From the NCBI GenBank assembly GCA_047616325.1, contig JBLHGN010000174.1, positions 1 through 7,703 of the forward strand: DNA of 7,703 nucleotides, in the 5' to 3' direction. Under the pieces are notes generated by a model. The model made no database searches. It saw only the letters and a list, made by a program, of their open reading frames with translations, and was not told where the DNA came from. Source of the DNA: JBLHGN01 sp047616325 (GTDB lineage: Bacteria > Pseudomonadota > Gammaproteobacteria > Pseudomonadales > Cellvibrionaceae). Both the position numbers and the translations under genes were made by a program. This document shows positions 1 through 7,703 of the stretch, piece after piece (the stretch's first letter is position 1; the number at the start of each line of letters is the position of its first letter).

Positions 1-202
1 AAATGATGAACTGATAAATGATAGAGGGCCAACGTCCCACAATTCCGGTCACTTGATAACATCCACCCGCCTTTAACTCATCGAGGAAAAAGAGAGTTTT
101 TTACGCCATAAGTTGCATCGGCTCCTGCATATCCAGCCCCTAGATACCCCCTTGTAGTTTGGCGGGGGCTTGTCCAAAACTACCGAGTCCAATACTCCTG
201 TA
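1..202. other. Left edge, no gene recognised
   Basis: This stretch lies downstream of the minus-strand pirin gene. I see no open frame with recognisable protein content. A C-run at 146-150 and a G-run at about 163-167 could pair in a weak stem beyond the pirin stop codon, but the stem is only about five pairs and has no clear T-tract, so I do not call a terminator. Confidence 0.4.
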
Positions 203-895
203 TTATTTTTGCGGCACATCGATCACCAACATCTTAGCATCGCTTAACGCTTTAATGCGGATGGACGATAATTCGGTCACTTCAAGACCATCGCCTTTAA
301 CCAAAGTATGCCCCTCTAGCTCAAGCGAGCCTTCTGACACCAGAACATACGCCTGATGCTTTACCTTGTGGGTAAGCTCTGTTCCTTCGATAAGCTGACC
401 AGCATAAATGAAAGCGTCTTGAAGAATGGACAGTGGCGCATCGCCGTTACCAGAAACCAACAGCGTGAGTGAATCTGTCGATGGTGTTTGAGGGAATTCA
501 TAACTATCCCATTGAGGCTCCACATCCAATTGATTCGGCTCTATCCATATTTGAAATATATTGGTGTCTTCACTCTCCAAGTTGAATTCCGAATGAAATA
601 CACCAGTGCCAGCACTCATCACTTGAACGTCGCCAGCTGCGGTGCGACCAACATTGCCATTACTGTCTCGATGAGTAATCGCGCCCTCTCTAACATAGGT
701 GATAATCTCCATGTTCTGGTGTGGGTGGGCATCAAAACCTGCGCCCGCTTTTATTACATCGTCGTTGATCACGCGCAGCACACCGAACTGCTGTTTTTGC
801 GGGTTCTGGTAACTGGCAAAACTAAAATGGTGCCGAGCATCTAGCCAGCCATGATTGGCATGGCCTAGGTTTGCATAAGGGTAATGAGTAATCAT
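203..895 (-). CDS. Pirin family protein (YhaK-like bicupin)
   Basis: This is a 230-residue cytosolic protein of the pirin family, which are bicupins binding one metal ion in the N-terminal cupin; some members have quercetin 2,3-dioxygenase activity, others act as redox sensors. The N-terminal cupin carries the expected four ligands: His57 and His59 in the segment DAHPHQNMEI, and His101 and Glu103 in GTGVFHSEFN. These positions coincide with the ligands known from human pirin. The C-terminal half (from about residue 130) fits the second, metal-free cupin. Length is normal for the short bacterial YhaK-type pirins. The ATG is preceded on the minus strand by a strong ribosome binding site, GGGAGA (902-907), 6 bases away. 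It lies 59 bp behind the DoxX gene on the same strand and is probably co-transcribed with it. The substrate cannot be told from sequence. Confidence 0.93.
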   Translation of the reverse strand: MITHYPYANLGHANHGWLDARHHFSFASYQNPQKQQFGVLRVINDDVIKAGAGFDAHPHQNMEIITYVREGAITHRDSNGNVGRTAAGDVQVMSAGTGVFHSEFNLESEDTNIFQIWIEPNQLDVEPQWDSYEFPQTPSTDSLTLLVSGNGDAPLSILQDAFIYAGQLIEGTELTHKVKHQAYVLVSEGSLELEGHTLVKGDGLEVTELSSIRIKALSDAKMLVIDVPQK

Positions 896-954
896 AGTTT
901 ATCTCCCATATTGGAAAGTTTAGAAGTTGAATGACCGGCAAGTTGAAAGCTGAA

Positions 955-1380
955 TTATGCTTTCAACCCGCTGGGAATAAGCCTGCCTATAATGGGTAAA
1001 CGTCTAAGCGCGAAACTACCTGAACCCTGTATCGCAACGACCACGGCCAACACAATCAGTAATACTGGGAACTCCCAACCGCCACCCTGGTTACTGAACA
1101 CCCAACCGTTGCCTAAATGAGCCCAGGCCGCGCCGACAAGAATCGGTAGACTAAGTAGGGCCACAAGACGAGGGTAAACACCCAAGACAAGAGCCGTGCC
1201 ACCGAGCAATTCACCAAAAATGGTCAGGTAAGCGGCAATCGCCGGTAAGCCAAGGCTCTCAAAATAACCAATGGTACCAGGGATAGTGAAAACAAATATT
1301 TTGAGCGCCCCGTGGGCCAATAAAATACTGCCAAGCGCTATGCGTGTTAAAAATGAGCCGTGATCTGAAGAAATGTTCAT
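955..1380 (-). CDS. DoxX family membrane protein
   Basis: A 141-residue integral inner-membrane protein of the DoxX/DoxD-like family. Four hydrophobic segments are visible at roughly residues 10-30, 47-67, 71-91 and 103-120. The early motif LAHGALKIF with the following glycine/proline-rich loop, and the pattern FGELLGGTALVLGVYPR, are characteristic of the family. Members are linked to redox or thiol/aromatic stress, but this one's biochemical role is unknown. I chose the ATG at 1378-1380 because a GAGAG ribosome binding site lies 7 bases upstream. A GTG 33 bases further upstream would add only a polar dozen residues and has no such site. It is the first gene of a probable doxX-pirin operon, divergent from a LysR-type regulator that is the obvious candidate controller. 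Confidence 0.9.
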   Translation of the reverse strand: MNISSDHGSFLTRIALGSILLAHGALKIFVFTIPGTIGYFESLGLPAIAAYLTIFGELLGGTALVLGVYPRLVALLSLPILVGAAWAHLGNGWVFSNQGGGWEFPVLLIVLAVVVAIQGSGSFALRRLPIIGRLIPSGLKA

Positions 1381-1387
1381 GCTTAGT

Positions 1388-1392
1388 CTCTC
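1388..1392 (-). promoter_or_regulatory. Ribosome binding site deciding the doxX start
   Basis: GAGAG on the minus strand, 7 bases ahead of the ATG at 1380. It supports this ATG over the in-frame GTG at 1413. Confidence 0.6.
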
Positions 1393-1413
1393 GTGTCGAT
1401 TGATTGAAGACAC

Positions 1414-1441
1414 ACAATATCAGTTCCATCTGAAATGATAA
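1414..1441 (-). promoter_or_regulatory. Candidate sigma-70 promoter for doxX-pirin
   Basis: Reading the minus strand, TTATCA (1436-1441, 4 of 6 to the -35 consensus) and TATTGT (1414-1419, 4 of 6 to the -10 consensus) are separated by 16 bases. Transcription would begin near 1407 and leave a leader of about 27 bases containing the doxX ribosome binding site. This is a consensus-matching guess only. AT-rich DNA yields such matches easily. Confidence 0.3.
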
Positions 1442-1452
1442 TATGCAATATT
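1440..1452. promoter_or_regulatory. Dyad, possible LysR-type operator
   Basis: AATAT-GCA-ATATT is a perfect 5-bp inverted repeat with a 3-bp spacer, in the 103-bp gap between doxX and the LysR-type gene. It abuts the candidate doxX -35 element, where such regulators usually bind. It does not have the classic T-N11-A form centred on the dyad, so the assignment rests on position and symmetry only. Confidence 0.3.
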
Positions 1453-1483
1453 GGCAATTCATTAGTTCCTTTTGGTTATTAAT

Positions 1484-2389
1484 ATGGATCATATCTCTCG
1501 CGTTGGCGTATTTCTTGAGGTGGCAAAGCACGAGAGCTTTGCGGGTGCCGCTCGGGCTTTAGGGCTGACTGGGCCGGCTATTAGTAAGCAGGTGCAATCA
1601 CTTGAAGAGCAATTGGGAATTAAGTTACTAAACCGAACCACGCGGCATGTATCACTGACTGAAGAAGGTGCGCTGTATTTTGAAAAGGCCCGGAAAGCGC
1701 TAGACGATTTAAATGAAGTGGAAAGACAGCTCCACGAGTTGAAAGCTTGCCCTACCGGTAAGCTTAAAGTGAATGCGCCGATGTCATTCGGCACACAATA
1801 TTTGACTCGCCCGATTGCCGACTTTGCTGAGCACTACCCCGAGGTAGAACTTGAGGTGGATTTTAACGACCGCTGGGTGGATGTGGCGGCCGAAGGCTTT
1901 GATGTGGTTATTAGAATTGGGGCGCTGGAAGACTCGACACTCATAGCCCGTAAGTTAGCATCTTGCCCTATCATCTTATGCGCTGGAAGAACGCTTATAG
2001 AGAAACGTGGCTTGCCTGAATCTGTTGAACAACTTTCTGATTACCCCGGCATTGCCTACAACAAGCACGCCTATAAAGAGGTATGGCGTTTTAAAAAGAA
2101 CGGCAATAATATGCTTTATTCGCAAACATTAAATAGAAGTTTTGCTACAAATACAGCAGAGATGCAATTGGAGGCATGTTTAAAGGGGCTTGGTGTGGCA
2201 CTACTGCCAATATTTATCGCTGACGCTTACATTAGATCTGGTGAACTGATAGCACTACTCCCCAGCTACACGACCTACCCTGAGAGAGGGATTTATGCAA
2301 TGTATCCTCAAAATCGTTACCTCTCTACAAGAACCCGCCTCTTTATAGATTGGCTGGGCGAATCCAGCAAAGCATTTTCTTGGTGCTGA
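1484..2389 (+). CDS. LysR-type transcriptional regulator
   Basis: A 301-residue cytoplasmic DNA-binding regulator. Residues 1-60 are the winged helix-turn-helix, including SFAGAARALGLTGPAISKQV (recognition helix near residues 29-40) and LLNRTTRHVSLTEEG (wing). A linker helix follows, then the LysR substrate domain from about residue 88 (GKLKVNAPMSFG) to the end. The look is that of the large CrgA/DmlR-like subgroup rather than of E. coli YhaJ. I start at the ATG at 1484; an upstream TTG at 1472 would add only four residues. No strong ribosome binding site is visible. The gene is divergent from doxX-pirin and, by the usual habit of this family, probably regulates that operon and itself through the shared 103-bp gap. 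The effector is unknown. Confidence 0.93.
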   Translation: MDHISRVGVFLEVAKHESFAGAARALGLTGPAISKQVQSLEEQLGIKLLNRTTRHVSLTEEGALYFEKARKALDDLNEVERQLHELKACPTGKLKVNAPMSFGTQYLTRPIADFAEHYPEVELEVDFNDRWVDVAAEGFDVVIRIGALEDSTLIARKLASCPIILCAGRTLIEKRGLPESVEQLSDYPGIAYNKHAYKEVWRFKKNGNNMLYSQTLNRSFATNTAEMQLEACLKGLGVALLPIFIADAYIRSGELIALLPSYTTYPERGIYAMYPQNRYLSTRTRLFIDWLGESSKAFSWC

Positions 2390-2531
2390 TTTTTTCTGAG
2401 TTAATCTTTTGTGATACTACGTTTAAGCCCACTCACACCCACCTTGGGCGAAGCTAAAAACATCGGCGTAAGTTTTTATTACCGACTCATTAACTTGAAA
2501 ATTATTTGGCATTGACTGCGGGAACCACAAC

Positions 2532-2561
2532 GTTGGAAGGCGGCTTCGCCTTCCAACCTAC
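2532..2561 (-). repeat. REP-like element 1 (minus orientation)
   Basis: A perfect 11-bp inverted repeat (2532-2542 and 2547-2557) around a 4-base loop, followed on the plus strand by CTAC. On the minus strand it therefore reads GTAG followed by the hairpin, 30 bases in all. A GTAG tetranucleotide next to a palindrome is the hallmark of REP elements mobilised by RAYT (TnpA-REP) transposases. It faces a second element of the same length. Confidence 0.7.
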
Positions 2562-2597
2562 ACCTTGCCCACCTATTAATTTATTACACGGACAACC

Positions 2598-2627
2598 GTA
2601 GGTCGGATAAGCAAAGCGCCATCCGAC
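2598..2627 (+). repeat. REP-like element 2 (plus orientation)
   Basis: GTAG (2598-2601) followed by GTCGGAT (2602-2608) and its reverse complement ATCCGAC (2621-2627), an imperfect hairpin of the same 30-base length as element 1. Both start with GTAGGTYGGA, so they are related. Their GTAG ends face each other across 36 bases, the arrangement of a BIME pair. Confidence 0.7.
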
Positions 2628-2632
2628 AAGTC

Positions 2633-2656
2633 CATCCGCCCATCCGCCCATCCGCC
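2633..2656. repeat. Tandem repeat, CATCCGCC x3
   Basis: Three exact copies of an 8-base unit directly after REP-like element 2. The unit resembles the right arm of that element (CCATCCG), so it may have grown from its edge by slippage. Confidence 0.85.
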
Positions 2657-2709
2657 CATTCAAACTATCCCCCAAACCAAAACCTCGCCACACATAAAAA
2701 CATCCATCT

Positions 2710-2733
2710 AATCAATCAATCAATCAATCAATC
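2710..2733. repeat. Tandem repeat, AATC x6
   Basis: Six exact copies of a tetranucleotide followed by an A-run. It is non-coding and lies about 350 bases ahead of the next gene, so an effect on expression is not evident. Confidence 0.95.
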
Positions 2734-3082
2734 AAAAAATAGAACATTTCCAGCGGTAACAAAAACCTATAAAACGCTGATAGGCTTCTACGATTTATTC
2801 AAGCTACAGATTTAAATTTGCTGTGCGGCATAAATTAGAGCGAACCGGCAAAATGGGAAGAGCACCAAGGCCAATGCAGTGAGCTATATTTCGTGCTGTA
2901 AAATTCACTGAACTAATGTTGCAGGTAAGCATCTACTATTCCCCTGGCGCTTGAACTATGGTAAAACTATGCACTATATTCCACTGAACACGCGAACAAC
3001 CGTTCTTTAGCTTTTCATTTACCGATAGAATGTGAGCAGAATTTAAATAAAAAGTAGCGCCCCACTCTTGCACAGCAATATT

Positions 3083-3392
3083 ATGAAGCCAATTTCGACC
3101 CGCCAACAAAGAACGCTTAATCAACGACTCAGGCCCGCCTTGATGTTGGTGATGATGCTTTGGCTAGGACTGGTAAGTTTTAGTGCAGCCCATCATGAGC
3201 GTCACACCGGTCAAAACGACGAATACTGTGCCTTATGTATTTCCCAGGTCAGTCTTGGGCACGCGTTACCTACCGGTACATTTTCGCTTTACCTCCAACG
3301 TATACGCCCCACCTTTTTCCTTTAAAACGCCTATTTTTGTCGGTGTTAGCCTGCTAGTGCTGGGCAGCCGCGACCCTCCAGCAAACGCATAA
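3083..3392 (+). pseudogene. Zinc-chaperone-like small secreted protein, probably frameshifted
   Basis: The first frame gives a protein with a basic N-terminus, one hydrophobic signal segment (residues about 18-36) and then HHERH and a CALC (CxxC) motif near residues 37-52, followed by LGHALP. This resembles the small DUF2946-like proteins often annotated as zinc chaperones of Znu-type uptake systems, which sit beside such operons. That frame ends at 3325 in a tail unlike the family. The +1 frame instead continues to a stop at 3390-3392 and ends in LGSRDPPANA, which matches the family's usual C-terminal (S)RGPPA-type ending. I infer one frameshift between about 3270 and 3315. The ATG at 3083 is preferred to the TTG at 3068; no clear ribosome binding site is seen. 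It is first in the metal-uptake gene string. If the short form is real, it is an 80-residue protein that keeps the metal-binding motifs. Confidence 0.6.
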
Positions 3393-3516
3393 CGTTGTTC
3401 ATCTAAAACTCGTGCGCTCGTAATTCATTCGCACTACATCCGCATTCACCACTCACAACAGCGAGGTCACCCCCGAGTGCCTTTTTGAGTGATGTGCACA
3501 CACAAACGCGTTTAAC

Positions 3517-3520
3517 GGAG
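3517..3520 (+). promoter_or_regulatory. Ribosome binding site for the barrel pseudogene
   Basis: GGAG lies 8 bases ahead of the ATG at 3529. This well-placed site fixes the original start codon, which otherwise is hard to see because the reading frame is broken soon after. Confidence 0.7.
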
Positions 3521-3528
3521 ACTAGGTT

Positions 3529-4983
<1,455 letters not shown>

Positions 4984-4997
4984 GTGAACAAACTGCC

Positions 4998-5903
4998 ATG
5001 AATATATTACCTTGTTTTGCCATCGCGGTCTTGGCCTTAGCCCGTCTACCGGCTAGTGCCAATTTGGCGATATTTGCCTGCGAACCCGAATGGGCTGCCC
5101 TTGCGCAAGAACTTGGCGGAGGGTCGGTTGTCGCCAATTCGGCTACCACCGGCTTACAAGACCCTCACCACATTCAGGCCCGGCCCAGCTTGATTGCACT
5201 CATACGCGATGCCGATATGATTGCCTGCACCGGAGCGGACCGCGAAGCTGGCTGGTTGCCCCTATTGCTGCAGCGGGCGTCGAATGCCAATATTCAAGTG
5301 AGCAGACCCAGCCACTTTATCGCCACACAATATGTGAAAATGCTTGGTATTCCCCAACACATAGATCGCAGCCACCGCGATGTACACGCTGCCGAAAATC
5401 CCCACATACAAACCAGCCCCGCCAACATTTTTCCGGTCGCGAAAGCAATGTCGCAGCGTTTCGTGCAACTCGACCCAAGTAATCTCGTCGTCTATGAAGA
5501 AAGAATGGGGGATTTTGAACAACGCTGGCGAGCAGCCCTAGCCCACTGAAAAACGCTGACGAAACCGCTTCAAAACATGCACATTGTAGTACACCACGAC
5601 AGCTGGATTTATCTTGAAGAATGGCTCAACTTGACCAGAGTCGGCACCCTTGAAACCAAACCAGGCGTGTCGCCCACCTCGGGTAACCTCGTTGACTTGC
5701 TCAAGCAAATGAAATTGTCGCCAGCCACCATGATCATTCACGCGGCCTACGAGAGTGACAAACCGGATCAGTGGCTTTCCGAAAAAACGGGAATTCCTGT
5801 GGTAAGCCTACCTTTTACAATTGGCGGGTCGGCGGCGTCGGTGGATTTTTTCTATCTTTATGAGGATACCTTTGCACGAATGCTCAAGGTGGCCTCACCA
5901 TGA
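4998..5903 (+). pseudogene. ZnuA-like zinc/metal-binding protein, interrupted by a TGA
   Basis: A periplasmic substrate-binding protein of the cluster A-I (ZnuA/TroA) type for zinc or a related metal. A signal peptide covers residues 1-21 (cleavage after PASA). Likely metal-ligand histidines lie in QDPHHIQARPS (57-58), AAENPHIQTSP (136) and IVVHHDSW (199-200); LPFTIGG near the C-terminus is also typical. The frame is open from ATG 4998 but is cut by TGA at 5547-5549 (codon 184), where the family usually has Trp (pattern ALARW). The same frame then runs on, with good similarity, to the TGA at 5901-5903, 302 codons in total. One G-to-A change (TGG to TGA) would explain it. As written, the product lacks the C-terminal lobe and could not work. 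Its stop overlaps the permease start by ATGA, showing original translational coupling. Confidence 0.85.
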
Positions 5904-6706
5904 ATTGGTCAGCGTTGGATCTCACAATTCTTGGCCCCGCATTGGCGGCAGGTGCATTGGTGTTTGCCACCCATGTACCGTTGGGGCGCACTGTGCTAGA
6001 TCGCGGCATTATTTTTATTGATTTGGCCACCGCCCAAATTGCGGGCCTAGGCGTAATTAACGCTAATGTCTTTGGCTGGGAAACCGAAGGTTGGATGACT
6101 CAAATTGCCGCCGTTTCTGCCGCTGTATTGGGTGCTGTGATGTTGCATTGGACAGAAAGACGTTTTCCAGAAATTCAAGAAACATTGATCGGCGTTGTTT
6201 TTGTGCTAGCTTCTACACTAGGTCTATTGTTACTGTCCAACAATCCGCATGCGGGTGAACAACTTAAAGACCTGCTGGTGGGCCAAATTTTATGGGTGTC
6301 TTTTTCGCAATTGTGGCCCATCGCCATTATTTATGCCTGCATACTTGGCGTATGGTTTTGCAGCGATCTACCGAGAACCAGTCGCATTATTTTTTACTTA
6401 TTGTTCGCTCTCACGGTGACAGCGCCTGTGCAACTGGTGGGTATCTACTTAGTCTTTGCCACATTAATCATTCCAGCATTGGCGGCGAGCGCCTATCGCT
6501 TTCAGTGGCGGCTTTGGGTGGCGTATATTTTGGGTATAGCGGGATATGTTCTCGGCTTGGTAGGTTCTGCGCTTTTGGATCTACCCACCGGCGCTATTAG
6601 TGTATGGGGCCTGGCAGCTTCGGGAGTTATTGCAGCTTATTGTTCCCGCTTTCTCGCAAACGGGAATATCGAGCAACAATCACCCCGTTCTACTGAATTG
6701 AATTAG
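5900..6706 (+). CDS. ZnuB-like metal ABC transporter permease
   Basis: A 268-residue inner-membrane permease of the ABC-3 family, which carries zinc, manganese or iron delivered by a ZnuA-type binding protein. Seven to nine hydrophobic segments span nearly the whole length. Family patterns are visible in LDRGIIFIDLATAQIAGLG (about residues 33-51), in the middle segment HAGEQLKDLLVGQILWVS, which is the part that contacts the ATPase, and in GIYLVFATLIIPALAA (about 181-196). Length is normal and there is no internal stop. It begins inside the stop codon of the binding-protein gene (ATGA). This is the only undamaged gene of the four-gene string, and its ATP-binding partner is not in the window, so it can work only if both ATPase and binding protein come from elsewhere. 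Zinc is inferred from context, not proven. Confidence 0.9.
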   Translation: MNWSALDLTILGPALAAGALVFATHVPLGRTVLDRGIIFIDLATAQIAGLGVINANVFGWETEGWMTQIAAVSAAVLGAVMLHWTERRFPEIQETLIGVVFVLASTLGLLLLSNNPHAGEQLKDLLVGQILWVSFSQLWPIAIIYACILGVWFCSDLPRTSRIIFYLLFALTVTAPVQLVGIYLVFATLIIPALAASAYRFQWRLWVAYILGIAGYVLGLVGSALLDLPTGAISVWGLAASGVIAAYCSRFLANGNIEQQSPRSTELN

Positions 6707-6726
6707 CGCTAGCTATAATCCCAAAT

Positions 6727-7587
6727 CTAATTCGAATTCGAATTAAACCGATACCCGACAGAGGCAACAGCATAGTTAAACTGTGCAAAATTGTAGACCT
6801 TGGCGTTATCCGCTCCCCCGTCCAAAATTCTTAAGCCTCCACCGAGAGACCAGTTTTTTCCGACAAGGTAATTGACCTTGAGAGCAAGATCTATGGCACG
6901 CCCCTTAGAAGAAGCGAGCCCGTCAAAGTCGACAATAAATTTCCATTTATCGTCAATCTCGAATTCACCATAGAGATTAAGCAGCGGTACAACACCAATA
7001 TTGCTATTACTTGCTGATACATCGTCTTGCTGTAGGGCAATCTCTGCGTCGCGAACCTTTAACGTACCGCCGATGCGCCAACGCCACTTTTTACCGTTAT
7101 AGAACAAGTAACGATATGTTGCGCGATAGGAGTTGAACTTATACTTTGCCTCTGTAGGCTCGCCGACGCCAAAGGTTTCACCATCGAAGTTCACATTTTT
7201 ATCAAGCACGCCATTCTCGGTGTAACCCAAAGGGGCAACGAGAAAGCGCAATTGATACTTATCGGTTAGATCGTAAAACAACTCGATACGATAAAATGGC
7301 AAGGGGTCGTTTCCACTAAGGTCAGATAAAGAGAATCGTGTACCCGTATTGCCCGAGATCTGTACATCGTTGTAATTTTGCCAGACAGCACCCGTTTCCA
7401 TTCCGAGACTCAAACGAGCACTCTCTGCTTGCAAATGACCACTGAGGCATAATACTAAGCCAGCGATTAGTGATGGCGCTTTTGCGAATAGTCTCAAGGT
7501 TCTAGGCAAGGTAGCCCAATTCTTTGTTATGTGAAATTTGCAAGGCAAAACAGTTTCTGTTCTAAACATAGTTATACACTCGAACAT
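6727..7587 (-). CDS. Outer-membrane beta-barrel-like protein, function unknown
   Basis: A 286-residue protein I do not recognise by name. After a hydrophobic signal segment (about residues 38-54, cleavage probably after LQA) the sequence alternates short amphipathic strands with aromatic ends, such as FYRIELFYDL, YQLRFLVAPLGY, ATYRYLFYNG, WRWRIGGTLKV and WKFIVDFDGLA, as in small outer-membrane beta-barrels. VGYRF near the C-terminus looks like the terminal-Phe assembly signal, but here five extra residues, NSNSN, follow. The stretch before the signal segment is unusually long. ATG 7587 has AAGG only a few bases ahead, and ATG 7569 (Met7) is an alternative start. The gene converges on the permease with a gap of 20 bp and does not belong to the metal operon. 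No disabling changes are visible. Confidence 0.75.
   Translation of the reverse strand: MFECITMFRTETVLPCKFHITKNWATLPRTLRLFAKAPSLIAGLVLCLSGHLQAESARLSLGMETGAVWQNYNDVQISGNTGTRFSLSDLSGNDPLPFYRIELFYDLTDKYQLRFLVAPLGYTENGVLDKNVNFDGETFGVGEPTEAKYKFNSYRATYRYLFYNGKKWRWRIGGTLKVRDAEIALQQDDVSASNSNIGVVPLLNLYGEFEIDDKWKFIVDFDGLASSKGRAIDLALKVNYLVGKNWSLGGGLRILDGGADNAKVYNFAQFNYAVASVGYRFNSNSN
6728..6745. repeat. 18-bp perfect palindrome
   Basis: TAATTCGAATTCGAATTA equals its own reverse complement. It overlaps the stop codon and the last five codons (Asn-Ser-Asn-Ser-Asn) of the convergent minus-strand gene, and begins 21 bases after the end of the permease gene. It could act as a bidirectional hairpin between the two convergent genes, but it has no loop or T-tract, so I do not call it a terminator. 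Confidence 0.9.
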
Positions 7588-7601
7588 CTACCTTTATTTA
7601 G

Positions 7602-7620
7602 TAAAAAGATAATCATTTAT
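7602..7620. promoter_or_regulatory. Weak Fur-like box upstream of the barrel gene
   Basis: GATAATCATT (7608-7617) matches ten consecutive positions of the 19-bp Fur consensus; over the full 19 positions I count 13 matches. It lies 15-33 bases upstream of the ATG at 7587, a sensible place for an operator. AT-rich DNA gives such matches by chance, so this is only a candidate. From here to the window edge I see no other gene. Confidence 0.25.
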
Positions 7621-7703
7621 TAATGTCGCCAAAACTGCGCTTTAACAGCATGGAAAATCAAACCAACTACTCCATATACTTGGCAACGCTACGTCTACGC
7701 CCC

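Larger units (their letters stand above)
2390..3082. other. Long intergenic region with repeats
   Basis: About 690 bases without a credible gene. The first half holds two facing REP-like hairpins and two short tandem repeats, listed separately. GCCCA near 2428 and TGGGC near 2444 could form a short stem after the LysR-type gene, but no T-tract follows. The second half (about 2740-3082) is AT-rich and should contain the promoter of the metal-uptake operon; I could not identify a clear promoter or a convincing Zur operator there. Confidence 0.6.

Noticed and set aside
2502..2693. Minus-strand 63-codon frame in the intergenic region
   Set aside because: It runs through both REP-like hairpins and the CATCCGCC array, and its Gly/Trp-rich composition comes from those repeats.
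2915..2933. Possible Zur operator upstream of the metal operon (AATGTT ... AAGCAT)
   Set aside because: I count only 11 of 18 matches to the enterobacterial Zur consensus and the central positions disagree. It could be a decayed site but cannot be claimed.

Overview
The window looks like a chromosomal segment of a Gammaproteobacterium. The base composition is moderate, genes are closely packed, several proteins are Gram-negative outer-membrane types, and there is a REP/BIME-like intergenic element. A marine Cellvibrionales-type lineage would fit, but that is only an impression from protein style. No rRNA, tRNA, CRISPR array, transposase or phage gene was seen.

Left part (1-2389): a divergent pair of transcription units. 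On the minus strand a DoxX-family membrane protein is followed by a pirin-family protein (YhaK-like). On the plus strand is a LysR-type regulator whose start codon lies 103 bp from the doxX start. This is a typical LysR-regulator/target layout, and the gene content suggests a redox or electrophile/quinone stress function. All three genes are intact. Positions 2390-3082 are non-coding and hold two facing REP-like hairpins and two short tandem repeats.

Centre (3083-6706): the remains of a zinc (or related divalent metal) uptake operon. In order it has a small His/Cys-containing secreted protein of the zinc-chaperone/DUF2946 kind, an outer-membrane beta-barrel protein with a periplasmic coiled coil, a ZnuA-like metal-binding lipid-free periplasmic protein, and a ZnuB-like ABC permease. 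Conceptual repair gives convincing full-length proteins, but as written the first three are broken. The chaperone appears frameshifted. The barrel gene has an in-frame TGA in its signal peptide, three single-base losses and an in-frame run of twelve ACCGAC units. The binding-protein gene has one in-frame TGA where a Trp codon is expected. Only the permease is open. No ATP-binding subunit gene is present. The flanking genes are uninterrupted, so this looks like local gene decay rather than uniformly poor sequence, although two of the lesions fall in the same decamer and deserve a check on raw reads.

Right part (6707-7703): a minus-strand gene convergent with the permease encodes an intact, exported outer-membrane beta-barrel-like protein of unknown function. 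Its last residues and stop codon are written in an 18-bp perfect palindrome. A weak Fur-like sequence lies just upstream of it.
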